A DNA stretch of 37,995 nucleotides from Beijerinckiaceae bacterium (GTDB taxonomy: Bacteria > Pseudomonadota > Alphaproteobacteria > Rhizobiales > Beijerinckiaceae), in assembly GCA_031291515.1 (NCBI GenBank), contig JARLIW010000157.1, positions 1 to 37,995 on the forward strand. The letters are read 5' to 3'. The notes below the pieces were generated by a model. That model saw only the letters and a list, made by a program, of their open reading frames with translations, was not told the DNA's origin and did not search any database. Each line of letters starts with the position of its first letter. Position 1 is the first letter of the stretch. This document shows, piece by piece, positions 25,000 through 34,077 of the stretch. Both the position numbers and the translations under genes were made by a program.

Positions 25000-25541
25000 G
25001 AGACCTCGAGGGAGCGACAGGAATCGGACCGGGTGGTGACGTCGCGCAAACGTCAAACGAGGGTAAGAATACGGCCTACGCGCCGGTACGCAACCCGGTC
25101 CTCCGCGATTGCGGCCCTTGCGCCAGGCGTTCCGGCCAATATCGCCGAACTGATTGCTCATATGTCGCGGTGGTGAACGAGCCATCCTCCCCTGGCGACG
25201 GCGAACGGCAGGCGATCTCCACGGCGCGACATCGTGCCTTGGACCATCGGGCCGCCATCCTCGAGCACCCCCCGGGCTCGCCAGTCGCGGCGCCAGTCGG
25301 TTGCCAAAAATATTCTTTAGACGTGAAAATATATTCTTGCTTGCTGCACGGGTCCCTATCCGGCCGGATAGGTAAACGCGGCCTCTTCATCGAACGACTG
25401 TTTTCAATTGCGCGACGACATCAGCCATCCGGGTGCGATGGAACGTCGGACGCGTAGCGGACCGGCGGGGCCCGGACGGCACGCCAGTCCGCGCGCTCCA
25501 GAATGAAAATACGGGAAACACGTCGCAAGGCGATGCTTTTG
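25000..25541. other. Intergenic stretch with a perfect 18-bp palindrome
   Basis: I see no supported gene in these 540 bases. The main structure is the perfect palindrome CCTATCCGGCCGGATAGG at 25355-25372. Just beside it, about 25308-25338, two AT-rich near-repeats end in AATATTCTT and ATATTCTT. The palindrome is not followed by a T-run, so it looks more like a dimer-bound operator than a terminator. The nearest gene start in the right direction is the exported ClpP-fold gene, about 355 bases away. A weak 104-codon minus frame at 25076-25390 has no protein-like features and was left out. Confidence 0.4.
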
Positions 25542-26639
25542 TCACGGACCGACCCAAATTTTTCGCGTGTCGTTGCGCAACTGGATACCTCGGAAATCAC
25601 ATTCGCCGGCGCCGCGCTGGAATGGGCTTACCCCGATCAACCAGATGCCGGCGATACGGTTCGGCAAGGGGCCGCCGACCGCGGTCTGATAGTCGTCGAA
25701 AACCGGCTGAGATTCGTCGATCCAGGTCCCGAGCCCCTCTGGGCCGGAGCGGCGCACGATATGAGTCTCGTGCTTGTCCCACCATGGGATCGGGCATCGA
25801 AACGCCGCGCCCACGGGGAGGCAACTGCTCCAAAGATATGTGAGATCCTGACCGTTATCGAACTCGATCGCCATCGACAGATAGTCGTGGGTTGCCAGCG
25901 TGTCTTCAGCCAGCCGCGACGGCAACGTCTTGATACGCCACGACCAATCAAGCCGGACCGATCTATCAAGCGGGAAATCCAAGGGACGCTTGAGGATCGC
26001 GCCGTCGTTGATGCAGCGGCATGCAATGTGCGGTTGCCCGTCCTCGCCGATCTCCTCGCAAAACATTTTGGTTTCGCCAAGCCGCCAAAGCGGAACCCAC
26101 CCCTTTGGATTGGGCTTCTCGTTCGCGCGCCGCTCGAGCTCCGCTCTCGCCGCGCCCGTCTCGTCTTTCGCGCTGAAGGCCCGCAGTCCTTCGTCCGCAT
26201 TTCCCGACCAGGCCAGCACAGCCACGAGTAGACCGCCGGTCGCGCCGGCATGGGGATAATCGGGCAGGAAGTCTCCATTGCGGTTCGCCCACTCGCCTGG
26301 TGGCTTCACGATCAGGAAAAGAGCGCCTTCGTCTTGCGACTCGAAGGTGATGCTGTTCGCCGCCGATCGGGCGATGAGACTCCCCCCAATGCGGTACCAC
26401 AGAGAAACATTGGGTCCGAAGGACAGGTTCGCCTCCCGGGAAAGCCAGACCTGTCCGTGGGCCAACAACGTAATTTTCTGACCCTTCGATATGGACAGAC
26501 CGGTGTCGATCCAACCCGGGGCGTCCGCGGACACATATAGAATGGCACGAGTCTCGAGGGAGCCGGACGCGCCAGACGCGGCGGTCGTCCAAGTATCGTT
26601 AACGGCGCGATAATCGCCAGGTATTACGGCAATATTCAT
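25542..26639 (-). CDS. LecA-like lectin domain fused to DUF3047
   Basis: A 365-residue protein with two regions. Residues about 30-155 resemble the PA-IL (LecA) galactophilic lectin fold, with GWIDTGLSISKGQKITLLAHGQVWLS, then SLWYRIGG and GEWANRNGDFLPDYPHAG. In the last segment the Asn/Asp residues sit where LecA binds calcium and sugar. Residues about 180-365 match DUF3047, with LPSRLAEDTLATHDYLSM, then LTYLWSSCLPVG and GIWLIGVSPFQRGAGECDFRGI. There is no signal peptide. The ATG at 26639 has GGAGG five bases upstream; an in-frame extension to 26741 is rejected. It is divergent from the AraC-family gene and may be its target. LecA similarity is by eye and should be treated as probable. Confidence 0.72.
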   Translation of the reverse strand: MNIAVIPGDYRAVNDTWTTAASGASGSLETRAILYVSADAPGWIDTGLSISKGQKITLLAHGQVWLSREANLSFGPNVSLWYRIGGSLIARSAANSITFESQDEGALFLIVKPPGEWANRNGDFLPDYPHAGATGGLLVAVLAWSGNADEGLRAFSAKDETGAARAELERRANEKPNPKGWVPLWRLGETKMFCEEIGEDGQPHIACRCINDGAILKRPLDFPLDRSVRLDWSWRIKTLPSRLAEDTLATHDYLSMAIEFDNGQDLTYLWSSCLPVGAAFRCPIPWWDKHETHIVRRSGPEGLGTWIDESQPVFDDYQTAVGGPLPNRIAGIWLIGVSPFQRGAGECDFRGIQLRNDTRKIWVGP

Positions 26640-26948
26640 TTTTGCCTCCAAACAATAGACCGAGCGTAATTTGATTGAGCCGATCATAGCCGTTCCCTTC
26701 GCGCGCGGCTTGCCACAACGCGCCAAATGACCGATACACAACGTTTTCCATACGATTGCATGGCCCAGATAAAGTTTGGTCTCACTCGTTGTCCGATGGT
26801 CCTCGCGTCCTGTCGTCGCCCGGTGCGGCCGGCACGGAATGGCGCCGAGGACGACCGCGACGACAAAGCCCTTGCAATGCCAAGAACGTGCTTTTCATAG
26901 CCTTGCCGGCTTGCGGCCCGGCGCGGTGCGACATTGCTCGATCAGGGC

Positions 26949-27075
26949 GTGATGCCGCATGCCTAAAGAGTGATGCCGCGGTGGCTGGCCATTGCCCCTA
27001 AAACGTGCTGGTATTATCCAACGCAACCTACGTTGTTCCGAAGGTCGCCCGCCAATGGTCATAGCCAATGGCCAT
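26949..27075. promoter_or_regulatory. Direct-repeat region upstream of the AraC-family gene
   Basis: Two 10-base repeats GTGATGCCGC (26949-26958, 26970-26979) start 21 bases apart, two helical turns. Further on, GCCAATGGTCAT (27051-27062) and GCCAATGGCCAT (27064-27075) are tandem 12-base repeats with one difference, and TGGCCATTG at 26986-26994 is an inverted partial copy. Direct repeats on one DNA face are the usual binding pattern of AraC-family regulators. The region separates the divergent DUF3047 and AraC genes. The rest of 26640-27141 shows no gene. Confidence 0.5.
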
Positions 27076-27141
27076 CGAATGCCGCGATGCGCGCCGGACG
27101 GCGCCTTCTTCCGCCGGGCGGTCGCGCCATAGGGAGGTATT

Positions 27142-28143
27142 GTGAAGCAGACCGCTTTGACTCGTGCGAGCACGATCGGGCCGATTTTGGACTTCTTGAA
27201 ATGCGATGGCGCCTCGATCGAGCGTGTCTTCCGTGCCGCGGAGTTGCCTCTTAGGCTCACCGAAAAGCCGGATATTTTGATTCCGCTCCGCGATCAGTTC
27301 AGGCTGATTGAATGTGCCGCGCGAGAATTGGGAGACGATGCGTTGCCCGCCAGGCTTGCCGTGGCTGCTGGCATTACCGGGCTTGGCGCATACGGCCGCG
27401 AGTTCGTCGCCGCCAACTCGCTGGGCGATGCGATAAATCGGGGCAATTCAATCTATACGTCCACGTTGCAGTCGGCGACCTGTATGACGCTGACCGTTCG
27501 CGATGAGATGGCGCATTGGACTTATCAAGTCTTGGAGCCGATCTATGTTGGTCGGCAGAAGAATGAAATTCTCGCGATCGGCTATATGATTCAGCTCTTG
27601 CGGCGTTTCGCCGGGCCGGATTGGACGCCGGTGCGGACGCAACTTCCGGGCTCCGGTTTGCTCGGTCGAGCCGCCGTCGAGGCGTTGTTTCGTTGCGAGA
27701 TTTCGCATGGAGACGTCGTCTCGGTCACGTTCCCGGCGGACTTGCTGGAGTGTCGAGGCCCCATTCAGTCGCGTCCCGAAGTCCCCGGTCTTCACTCGAC
27801 CCTGCCGTCCGAGGACGATCTGGCCGGATGCGTGCAAGAACTCATCCGCCTCAGCCTGATCGATGGGGCTCCGCAACGCTCTCGCATTGCGAGGCGGCTC
27901 GATATGTCCGTGCGAACGCTGCAGCGTCGGCTTCAGGAATCCGGCACCAATTTCGCCGAACTGCTGCGTCTTTCAAAGGAGCGTTTGGCCGTCGACATGC
28001 TGGATACGCGCGGGCAATCCGTTTTGGAAATAGCCTACGAGCTTGGCTACTCTGATCCCGCGCATTTCACACGGGCGTTTACGAATTGGTATGGCGAGGC
28101 TCCGCGGAGCTGGCGGCGCAAACGTTCCGCTAAGGCTCAATAG
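27142..28143 (+). CDS. AraC-family transcriptional regulator (OruR-like N domain)
   Basis: Predicted DNA-binding regulator of 333 residues. The N-terminal 200 residues resemble the Arabinose_bd/OruR-type sensor domain (IERVFRAAELPLRL, LIPLRDQFRLIECAARELGDD). The C-terminal AraC domain has two HTHs: RSRIARRLDMSVRTLQRRLQ and, after FAELLRLSKERLAVDML, SVLEIAYELGYSDPAHFTRA followed by FTNWYGEAP. The start is GTG at 27142 with AGGGAGGT just upstream, a strong site. It is divergent from the lectin-DUF3047 gene and convergent with the SDR at the end of the PKS operon. It is a candidate local regulator of either; the inducer is unknown, and OruR-type domains often sense fatty acids or amino acids. 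Confidence 0.9.
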   Translation: MKQTALTRASTIGPILDFLKCDGASIERVFRAAELPLRLTEKPDILIPLRDQFRLIECAARELGDDALPARLAVAAGITGLGAYGREFVAANSLGDAINRGNSIYTSTLQSATCMTLTVRDEMAHWTYQVLEPIYVGRQKNEILAIGYMIQLLRRFAGPDWTPVRTQLPGSGLLGRAAVEALFRCEISHGDVVSVTFPADLLECRGPIQSRPEVPGLHSTLPSEDDLAGCVQELIRLSLIDGAPQRSRIARRLDMSVRTLQRRLQESGTNFAELLRLSKERLAVDMLDTRGQSVLEIAYELGYSDPAHFTRAFTNWYGEAPRSWRRKRSAKAQ

Positions 28144-28286
28144 CCGCCTCTGACCAGCCGGATCATTTGGCGAAGCGCTATACGCTCCCGCGAGCCTAGG
28201 CAAAACCCTCGGAACTTGCTCTTTGGGGCGCGGTTTCGGAATCGTTGCGGTCGCAACAGTCTCTGGTTTGCTTACGAACGGCTTGC

Positions 28287-29006
28287 CTAGAGAAACGCGA
28301 ACTGACGTTCCAGCATCTTGGGGTTCTTCTGCCAGATGTCGCCGGCCTGTTTCGACATCGGATCGGGAAAGATCTCTGGCATCCCTTGCTCTATCCCATC
28401 CAGCATGGCTTCCGCGACGTCTTTGGCGGAGGTTTTCACAACCTGCAATTTGCGGGTCATGTCCGTGTCGACTGGACCAGGAAACGCGGCTAGGACCTGA
28501 ATATTTTTCGCCGCCAGCTCGGCGCGCATCGCCTGCGTCGCCGACCATGCCGCCGCCTTCGACGCACTGTAGACGCCGATGGTGGGAGCGTTCGCCAAGG
28601 CCGATATAGACAGCACGTTTAAGATCACGCCGCCGCCGTTTCGCTCGATGACGGGCGCGAAAACGCGCGCGACGTTGATCAGTCCCAAGCAATTGGTTTC
28701 CATCTCCCGCCGAATCTGCGCGGCCTCCACGTCGAAGACGCCGCCTGGCGTGAGCATGCCGGCATTATTGACGAGCAGGGTCACGTCGTTCGCCAGGGCG
28801 GCGACGCCAAGAACCCCGGGCTCGTTGGTCACGTCCATCCGCAGAGGGATCAGGCGATCGCGCCCATCTGGGCCATTTTGCACGCGCGGGGTCCGCGCCG
28901 TGGCGTAGACGTGGCTGACTCCGCGCGCGATCAAGCCCTCGACAAGAGCAAACCCGATGCCCCTGCTCGCGCCGGTGACTAAAGCTACCGCGCCTTCGAT
29001 TCGCAT
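28287..29006 (-). CDS. Short-chain dehydrogenase/reductase
   Basis: Classical SDR of 239 residues and the last gene of the FAAL/PKS operon. The NAD(P)-binding motif TGASRGIG is at 11-18 and LVNNAGM at about 78-84. The catalytic Tyr-Lys pair is YSASK (Tyr146, Lys150) with Ser in VLSISA near 133-135, so the active site is complete. The ATG at 29006 follows GGAG and starts 39 bases after the acyl-CoA-dehydrogenase-like gene. It could reduce or oxidise a keto or hydroxyl group of the pathway product, or act as a trans ketoreductase; the substrate is not shown. The converging AraC gene ends 143 bases away. Confidence 0.9.
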   Translation of the reverse strand: MRIEGAVALVTGASRGIGFALVEGLIARGVSHVYATARTPRVQNGPDGRDRLIPLRMDVTNEPGVLGVAALANDVTLLVNNAGMLTPGGVFDVEAAQIRREMETNCLGLINVARVFAPVIERNGGGVILNVLSISALANAPTIGVYSASKAAAWSATQAMRAELAAKNIQVLAAFPGPVDTDMTRKLQVVKTSAKDVAEAMLDGIEQGMPEIFPDPMSKQAGDIWQKNPKMLERQFAFL

Positions 29007-29045
29007 CGCGACTCCGTTCCATGCCGGGACAGCATCCCGTCGTTT

Positions 29046-30644
29046 TCACCAAACAAAGTTGTCGATCGCGTTCGCATCGACGCGAAGATAGGGATCGAGC
29101 CGCCATTCTTCTCCTGGCATCGATTGTTCGACATCTCCGATATCTGTCGTCAAGCCATTTACACGACTTAGAAGATCGTTCGCGGGCAGAGCCCATTCGT
29201 CGATGTCCTCGTCGACTTTCGTGACCGCTTCCTCGAATATTCTTGCGGCCCATCGCGCGCTCCACGACGGCGTTTCCTTGCGTCCCGCGTGGCGTCCGGC
29301 GGCGTGAAGAATCCCCTTCGACACGATCGCGCCGAGAACGAAATTTCCGTAATCTCGTGCCTGCCGTCCCGGATATGATTCGGACAGACCGACGCATCGA
29401 GTCTTCATCGCGTCTCGCGCGGCGACGAGCTTCGCGGCAATGTCCGCGGCGTCGAGCTGTCGGGCGAGAAAGTCGAGTAGGGTGCCTTCGCTCAACATGA
29501 GCCGCGAACCGATATGATGCAGCAAGGTTTCCGTGGGCCCCTCGAAGATCCGCCCGACCCGCGCGTCGCGCATGATTTGTGTGATGATATTGCTCTCGAG
29601 ATAACCACGTCCCCCCAGGGCTTGAAGGGCCCAGTCGGAAGCCTGCCAAAGGAATTCGGAACCGGCCGCCTTGGCGACGATCAACAATTCTTCCGGGACA
29701 TCGATTTGCCGATCGAGCGCCGACGCGGCGAACGTGACGAGTTGCTCCAGCACGATGGTCTGGGCGAGAATCGTACAGGTCCTCACGCGCGTGACGGGGT
29801 TGTCGACAAGACGTCCCGCGCAGATTCCCGTTCGGCGTTCGGTATAGCGGGTCATGAGCTGTAGGCAGCGTTTCATTGCGCCCAAAAATGCCGCGCCGAG
29901 CGCCAGCCGCGTCAGCATCATGGCATCCTTGGCCACGGCCATGCCTTCGCCTTGCGTGCCAAGTTGGTAACGTTCCTCGAGCGCGACATCCTCGAAATGG
30001 ACCACGTTCTGCACCATCCCGCGCATGCCCATGGTCAGAAGCTCAGGTCCAATCCGCAGACCTGGCGTTCCAACGGGGACAATGTGGGCCGAGGTGCCTT
30101 GCGACCCGCCGGGTCCACCGATGTAACGCGCGAAAACGTTGATGTAGCTGGACCATCCCGCGGACCCGATCCACATTTTCGTCGCGTTGAGTTTCAGCCG
30201 CCCATCTGGTCCCAGGACGGCGGTTCCCTGTAAGCCGTTGGGATTCGAACCTGCCACCGGCTCGGTGAGCGCGAAGGCCCCAAGCTTCCGCCCGCTCGCG
30301 AGTTCCGCGAGGATTTCCGAACGCGTCGGCTCCCTGGCCGCCCGCATGACAGGTCCGACACCCAGACAATTATGGACGACGGTAAAGGCCGCGAGATTCA
30401 AGTCTATCGCCGCCAGTTGCGCCAACACGGCGACCGCATCCAAATTTGAGAGCGCGAGCCCCCCCATCTCGGTCGGCGCCTGGAGGCCGAGGAGCCCGGC
30501 GTTACCAAAGTCCAGCACGATGTAAGGTGGAATGCAGCGTCGCGTATCGATCAACAGCGAATTGAGCCGTTTCGCGCCGTAGTCTCGAAGCCATGCAATC
30601 GTGCCCGCGCGCGCGCCGCCGTCCGTCCGGTCGCAGCCCTTCAT
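29046..30644 (-). CDS. Acyl-CoA/acyl-ACP dehydrogenase-family flavoenzyme
   Basis: FAD-dependent dehydrogenase of 532 residues, about 140 longer at the C terminus than a minimal acyl-CoA dehydrogenase. The middle domain shows AFALTEPVAGSNPNGLQG and MWIGSAGW. The C-terminal helical domain contains LQALGGRGYLESNIITQIMRD and then RIFEGPTETLL, where Glu368 is in the place of the catalytic base of many family members. The ATG at 30644 overlaps the phosphopantetheinyl transferase stop (ATGA) and has GGAGG upstream. In FAAL-containing clusters such enzymes often introduce a double bond into an ACP-bound acyl chain; that is the likely role here. A plain fatty-acid catabolic role is less likely given the operon. 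Confidence 0.88.
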   Translation of the reverse strand: MKGCDRTDGGARAGTIAWLRDYGAKRLNSLLIDTRRCIPPYIVLDFGNAGLLGLQAPTEMGGLALSNLDAVAVLAQLAAIDLNLAAFTVVHNCLGVGPVMRAAREPTRSEILAELASGRKLGAFALTEPVAGSNPNGLQGTAVLGPDGRLKLNATKMWIGSAGWSSYINVFARYIGGPGGSQGTSAHIVPVGTPGLRIGPELLTMGMRGMVQNVVHFEDVALEERYQLGTQGEGMAVAKDAMMLTRLALGAAFLGAMKRCLQLMTRYTERRTGICAGRLVDNPVTRVRTCTILAQTIVLEQLVTFAASALDRQIDVPEELLIVAKAAGSEFLWQASDWALQALGGRGYLESNIITQIMRDARVGRIFEGPTETLLHHIGSRLMLSEGTLLDFLARQLDAADIAAKLVAARDAMKTRCVGLSESYPGRQARDYGNFVLGAIVSKGILHAAGRHAGRKETPSWSARWAARIFEEAVTKVDEDIDEWALPANDLLSRVNGLTTDIGDVEQSMPGEEWRLDPYLRVDANAIDNFVW

Positions 30645-31411
30645 TGCGTCCCTCCGCTCGTTGCCGCGATGGCGACATCGGCTCGGCCTGGGACGCCCAT
30701 AAACGCGAAGGAGTTCGCCGTCAGCTCGCTAAAACCGCCTTCCGACGCCGTGTGGACATTCTGACGCCACGCTCCCTCGCGAGATCCCGTTACGCAAACC
30801 GCGAGGCAATAGCGGCTGAATCGTTTTCGCCATAAACGAGCATCGCGAAAGGCACCGGACGAGGCAGTGTCCTCGTCGAACATGCACTCCGTGCAAAGCG
30901 TGTCGAACCGTTCCGCGAGGCCGAGGCCCGTGAATTTGGCATAGGCTTCTTTCAGCACCCAGCGTTCGACGAAGACCCCATAGGGGTCGTCGGAAGCTTG
31001 AATACGCTCTTGTTCGTTCACGGTCATCGTCTTCAATAGGGCAGGAGAAAGAGTTCGGCCGGCGTCAATTGCCTCGATATCGACCCCGCAAGGTCCGAGC
31101 GTCGAAACCACGACGGCACAGGCGCCGGGGGTGTGGCTGAGGTTGAACTCAACAGCGGCGTCCAACAGAATAGGTTTGCCGGACGCGAGCGTCGCGAAGC
31201 GCAACGCGCGGGGGTCGATCCCGCCGAGCCGCTTCGCGATGCAAAGCCGCTTTAGGGCGTGCGCCACGACATGTTGCTCGCGAAGCTCCGAGCGATGAAA
31301 TCGCCGGCCGCGCGCTTGTTCTTCGTCGCTCAAAATGCCCTCGGCCAGATCGAGGCGCGGCCGCCCGGTTTCGGCGACCCATACTTCGAATATCGGGGAA
31401 CCCAACACCAT
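30641..31411 (-). CDS. Sfp-type 4'-phosphopantetheinyl transferase
   Basis: Converts apo carrier proteins to the holo form by moving phosphopantetheine from CoA to a serine. The 256-residue length is typical of the Sfp subtype. The family motifs are present: FNLSHTPGACAVVVS at 89-103, GVDIEAID with Asp111 and Glu113 for Mg2+, and WVLKEAYAKFTGLGL with W151 and K154-E155. The C-terminal 40 residues are less conserved. The ATG at 31411 is 4 bases after the thioesterase stop and overlaps the next gene by ATGA. Substrates should be the ACP at 34078 and the ACP domain of the PKS at the window edge. Confidence 0.94.
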   Translation of the reverse strand: MVLGSPIFEVWVAETGRPRLDLAEGILSDEEQARGRRFHRSELREQHVVAHALKRLCIAKRLGGIDPRALRFATLASGKPILLDAAVEFNLSHTPGACAVVVSTLGPCGVDIEAIDAGRTLSPALLKTMTVNEQERIQASDDPYGVFVERWVLKEAYAKFTGLGLAERFDTLCTECMFDEDTASSGAFRDARLWRKRFSRYCLAVCVTGSREGAWRQNVHTASEGGFSELTANSFAFMGVPGRADVAIAATSGGTQ

Positions 31412-31415
31412 GCGC

Positions 31416-32249
31416 CTATTCTCCCGGAACGGTCTCGAAACTGGATCGCGCGGAGCCCGCCCGGTCCGATGCGCTCTCGTTTGTCATCATACCAAGATAT
31501 GTCTCCATCGTCTCCAGAATCAGGTCCGGCGCCGATGTCGCGGCGAAGTGACCCCCGGCAATCATCCGCAGCCGGAACGATGCGCGTGTGAGGGCCCGCC
31601 AACCCAGGAGAGACTCGAGCGGCGCCCATTTGTCGTTCACGCCGCCGATCACATCGATCGGAATATCAAGAAGCGGACCCGGCTTAAACGCGTAGTCGTA
31701 AATGAGCCCGAGATCCGAGCGGAGCGACGGAATCGCAAATTCCATCAGTGCGGCGTTGTCGAGCAACACTTTGGGCGTCCCCTGGATTTCCCCGAGATAG
31801 TGCCGTAAGTCCGCATCGGAAAGCTTTGGCAATCCCACTCGCGTCAGTGACGAACCCGGCGCCGCTCGCGATGATACGATCAGGCATGATGGCCCTTCGA
31901 GACCGCGCTGGCGCAGCAGCCGGGCGGTCTCGAAGGCCAAAAGCGCGCCGAGGCTGTGTCCATAGAATACGGTTTTCCTCCGCGCGAAAGGCAAATATGC
32001 CGAGGCGAGCTGTTCCGCGGCTTCGGCGATGGAGGCGACGAAAGGCGCGCGTTGCCGCCGTCCTCGCCCCGGCAACTCAGCCGCGGCCAATTCGCACCGT
32101 CCCTTGCAGGCCGTTCGCCACGAGTAGAAGCTCTGAGCGCTTCCGCCCGCGAAATGGAAGCAGACCAGCACCGTACTGGACGCCGGGGAGGGCCCCAGCA
32201 CCACGTAACCAGCAAGATCGGTTCGGGAGGCCTCGGCTACGCCTGTCAC
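31416..32249 (-). CDS. Type II thioesterase (alpha/beta hydrolase)
   Basis: Stand-alone thioesterase of 277 residues of the kind that edits misprimed or stalled carrier proteins. CFHFAGGSAQSFYSW is the typical N-terminal oxyanion region of the family. The nucleophile motif GHSLGA has Ser99, GGVNDKWAP carries Asp206, and AGGHFA carries His234, so the triad is complete. The start is GTG at 32249, overlapping the FAAL stop by 4 bases (GTGA). Because no C-terminal TE domain is visible in the PKS part within the window, it could also serve in product release; that is inference. Confidence 0.93.
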   Translation of the reverse strand: MTGVAEASRTDLAGYVVLGPSPASSTVLVCFHFAGGSAQSFYSWRTACKGRCELAAAELPGRGRRQRAPFVASIAEAAEQLASAYLPFARRKTVFYGHSLGALLAFETARLLRQRGLEGPSCLIVSSRAAPGSSLTRVGLPKLSDADLRHYLGEIQGTPKVLLDNAALMEFAIPSLRSDLGLIYDYAFKPGPLLDIPIDVIGGVNDKWAPLESLLGWRALTRASFRLRMIAGGHFAATSAPDLILETMETYLGMMTNESASDRAGSARSSFETVPGE

Positions 32250-34018
32250 GGTTCCAGCACCTCAAACTCCTGGCTTAGGAAGAGTTGACGCATGACCCCG
32301 CGTTGAATCTTCCCACTCGTTGTCTTGCGAAGACTGTTTGGCGGGATGAATACGATCTCGCTCAACGGCACACCGTGTTCCTCTGTCACGGAGAGCCGAA
32401 TGCGGTTCTTCAAATCTCTCAATTCTTCCGCCGGCCGCCGCTTGAGCGAACGGTCGATCTCGATCATTGACACGATGCGTTGGCGCTGCAATTCGTCATG
32501 ATAGCCGAAGACCGCGCAGCTTTGGTTCTTGAGAATGCCGGCGCTCTCGATAATGGAATGTTCGATATCCTCCGGATGCAGACTGCGCCCGTCCCAGACG
32601 ATCATATCCTTCAATCGCCCGCATATATAGAGCTGCAAATCCGTACCATGGATGAACCCGAGGTCTCCCGTCCGGAGATAGTTTTTCTCGGCTTCGCCCG
32701 ATATGCGCGCGTGGAACGTCCTTTCCGTCGCGGCTGGATTCTTCCAATAGCCAGCGGTGACGGACGGTCCGGCCAGCCAAATTTCGCCGACTTTTCCGGC
32801 CGCGAGCCGGTTCAAAGTCTCCGGCTCGACGATCGCGATTTCAAAGGGGTACGCGGGCTCGCCGCATCCAACCAATTCTCGCGCTTGTTGCGCGCTTTCG
32901 GGCGGCAGTACACGACGCCTAATCCTCAGCTCTTCGGCGTCCACGGAGGTCCGGCGCGGCAGTCGTCGCGTCGGCCCCCCGGACACGACGAGTGTCGCTT
33001 CGGCCAGGCCATAACACGGCACGAAGGTTTCCGGGCGAAACCCATGCTTGGCAAAAAGGTTTGTGAACCGATCGATCGTCGTGGCCCGAACAACGTCCGC
33101 GCCATTCGGCGCGACCTTCCAGCAGGAGAGGTCGATGCCCGTCATTTTCTCCTCGACATAGCGCTCCACGGCGACGTCGAAGATGAAGTTCGGGCCGCCG
33201 GCCATGGCCGCGCGATAGTCGGAGATCGCGCGCAGCCAAACCAACGGTTGGCGGACCACGGTGTTGGGTCCCATCAGCACGGAATGATTCCCCAACAAGA
33301 TCGGCAGCAGCTGCCCCATGATAAGACCCATGTCGTGATGATGCGGTTGCCAAAACACCATATTGGAATCGGCGTCGAGCTCCCACGAGTCTCGCATGAG
33401 CCGAAGATTGATCGTGATGTTGCGTTGCGTGACCATCACGCCCCTGGGATCGGCCGTGGATCCCGACGTGTATTGAAGAAAAGCGATGCGCTCGGGATCT
33501 TCGTCTCTTCCGCAATCGGACGTGCCCGGAAGCCGGGACGCAGAAGGGATGTCTTCGATCGGGATCCAATCCAAATCCGCCGCCAGCGTATCTTGAAAAC
33601 ACAGCGGCGCGGTGTCGATTACTTTCGTCGGGGCGAGCGCGCATCGCGCGTCACTATCCGAAATCATCTTGACGCAGCGGTCCACGCGCCGCCGAGACGG
33701 AAGCGGGCTGGGGACCGCGATATGCCCCGACATGAGACAACCCAGGAACGCCGCAATGAAGTCGAGGCCCTGGGGAAAGAATAGGATGATCCGCTCCCCG
33801 GCCGGATATCGAGCGGCCAAATGATCGGCTATGCCGCGCGCCCGCTGCCATAGGTCGAGATAAGTGACGTCATCACTTTCCTCGCCTTGATCGTTCAGGA
33901 ACGTGAACAGCTTTTTGCGAGGATGAAGCCAAGCGCGCAGCGCGAGGGATCCTTGAACCGGCAACGCACCGGTGATGCTAAAAATATCGAAAGCAGTCAA
34001 ATGCGATTTCTGGAACAT
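32246..34018 (-). CDS. Fatty-acyl-AMP ligase (FAAL)
   Basis: Adenylate-forming enzyme of about 590 residues that activates a free fatty acid as acyl-AMP and passes it to an ACP rather than to CoA. The order of motifs is typical: TFLNDQGEESDDVTYLDL, then LQYTSGSTADPRGVMVT (P-loop), the FWQPHHHDMGLIMGQLLP segment characteristic of FAALs, CYGLAEATL, YLRTGDLGF, and the C-terminal GKIQR lysine region. I chose the ATG at 34018 because GAGG lies five bases upstream. A GTG at 34066 would add 16 residues and bring the gene within 11 bases of the ACP stop. Its ACP partner is the preceding gene, consistent with loading in the FAAL-ACP style. Confidence 0.93.
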   Translation of the reverse strand: MFQKSHLTAFDIFSITGALPVQGSLALRAWLHPRKKLFTFLNDQGEESDDVTYLDLWQRARGIADHLAARYPAGERIILFFPQGLDFIAAFLGCLMSGHIAVPSPLPSRRRVDRCVKMISDSDARCALAPTKVIDTAPLCFQDTLAADLDWIPIEDIPSASRLPGTSDCGRDEDPERIAFLQYTSGSTADPRGVMVTQRNITINLRLMRDSWELDADSNMVFWQPHHHDMGLIMGQLLPILLGNHSVLMGPNTVVRQPLVWLRAISDYRAAMAGGPNFIFDVAVERYVEEKMTGIDLSCWKVAPNGADVVRATTIDRFTNLFAKHGFRPETFVPCYGLAEATLVVSGGPTRRLPRRTSVDAEELRIRRRVLPPESAQQARELVGCGEPAYPFEIAIVEPETLNRLAAGKVGEIWLAGPSVTAGYWKNPAATERTFHARISGEAEKNYLRTGDLGFIHGTDLQLYICGRLKDMIVWDGRSLHPEDIEHSIIESAGILKNQSCAVFGYHDELQRQRIVSMIEIDRSLKRRPAEELRDLKNRIRLSVTEEHGVPLSEIVFIPPNSLRKTTSGKIQRGVMRQLFLSQEFEVLEP

Positions 34019-34077
34019 CTCGTCCTCGATATGCAAAAGCAGGTGATCTGGTCGGGGCGTTGTCACCCAACCGTCGA

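Noticed and set aside
32480-33784. Plus-strand frame of 434 codons opposite the FAAL gene
   Set aside because: The FAAL has all adenylation motifs; the opposite frame has none.
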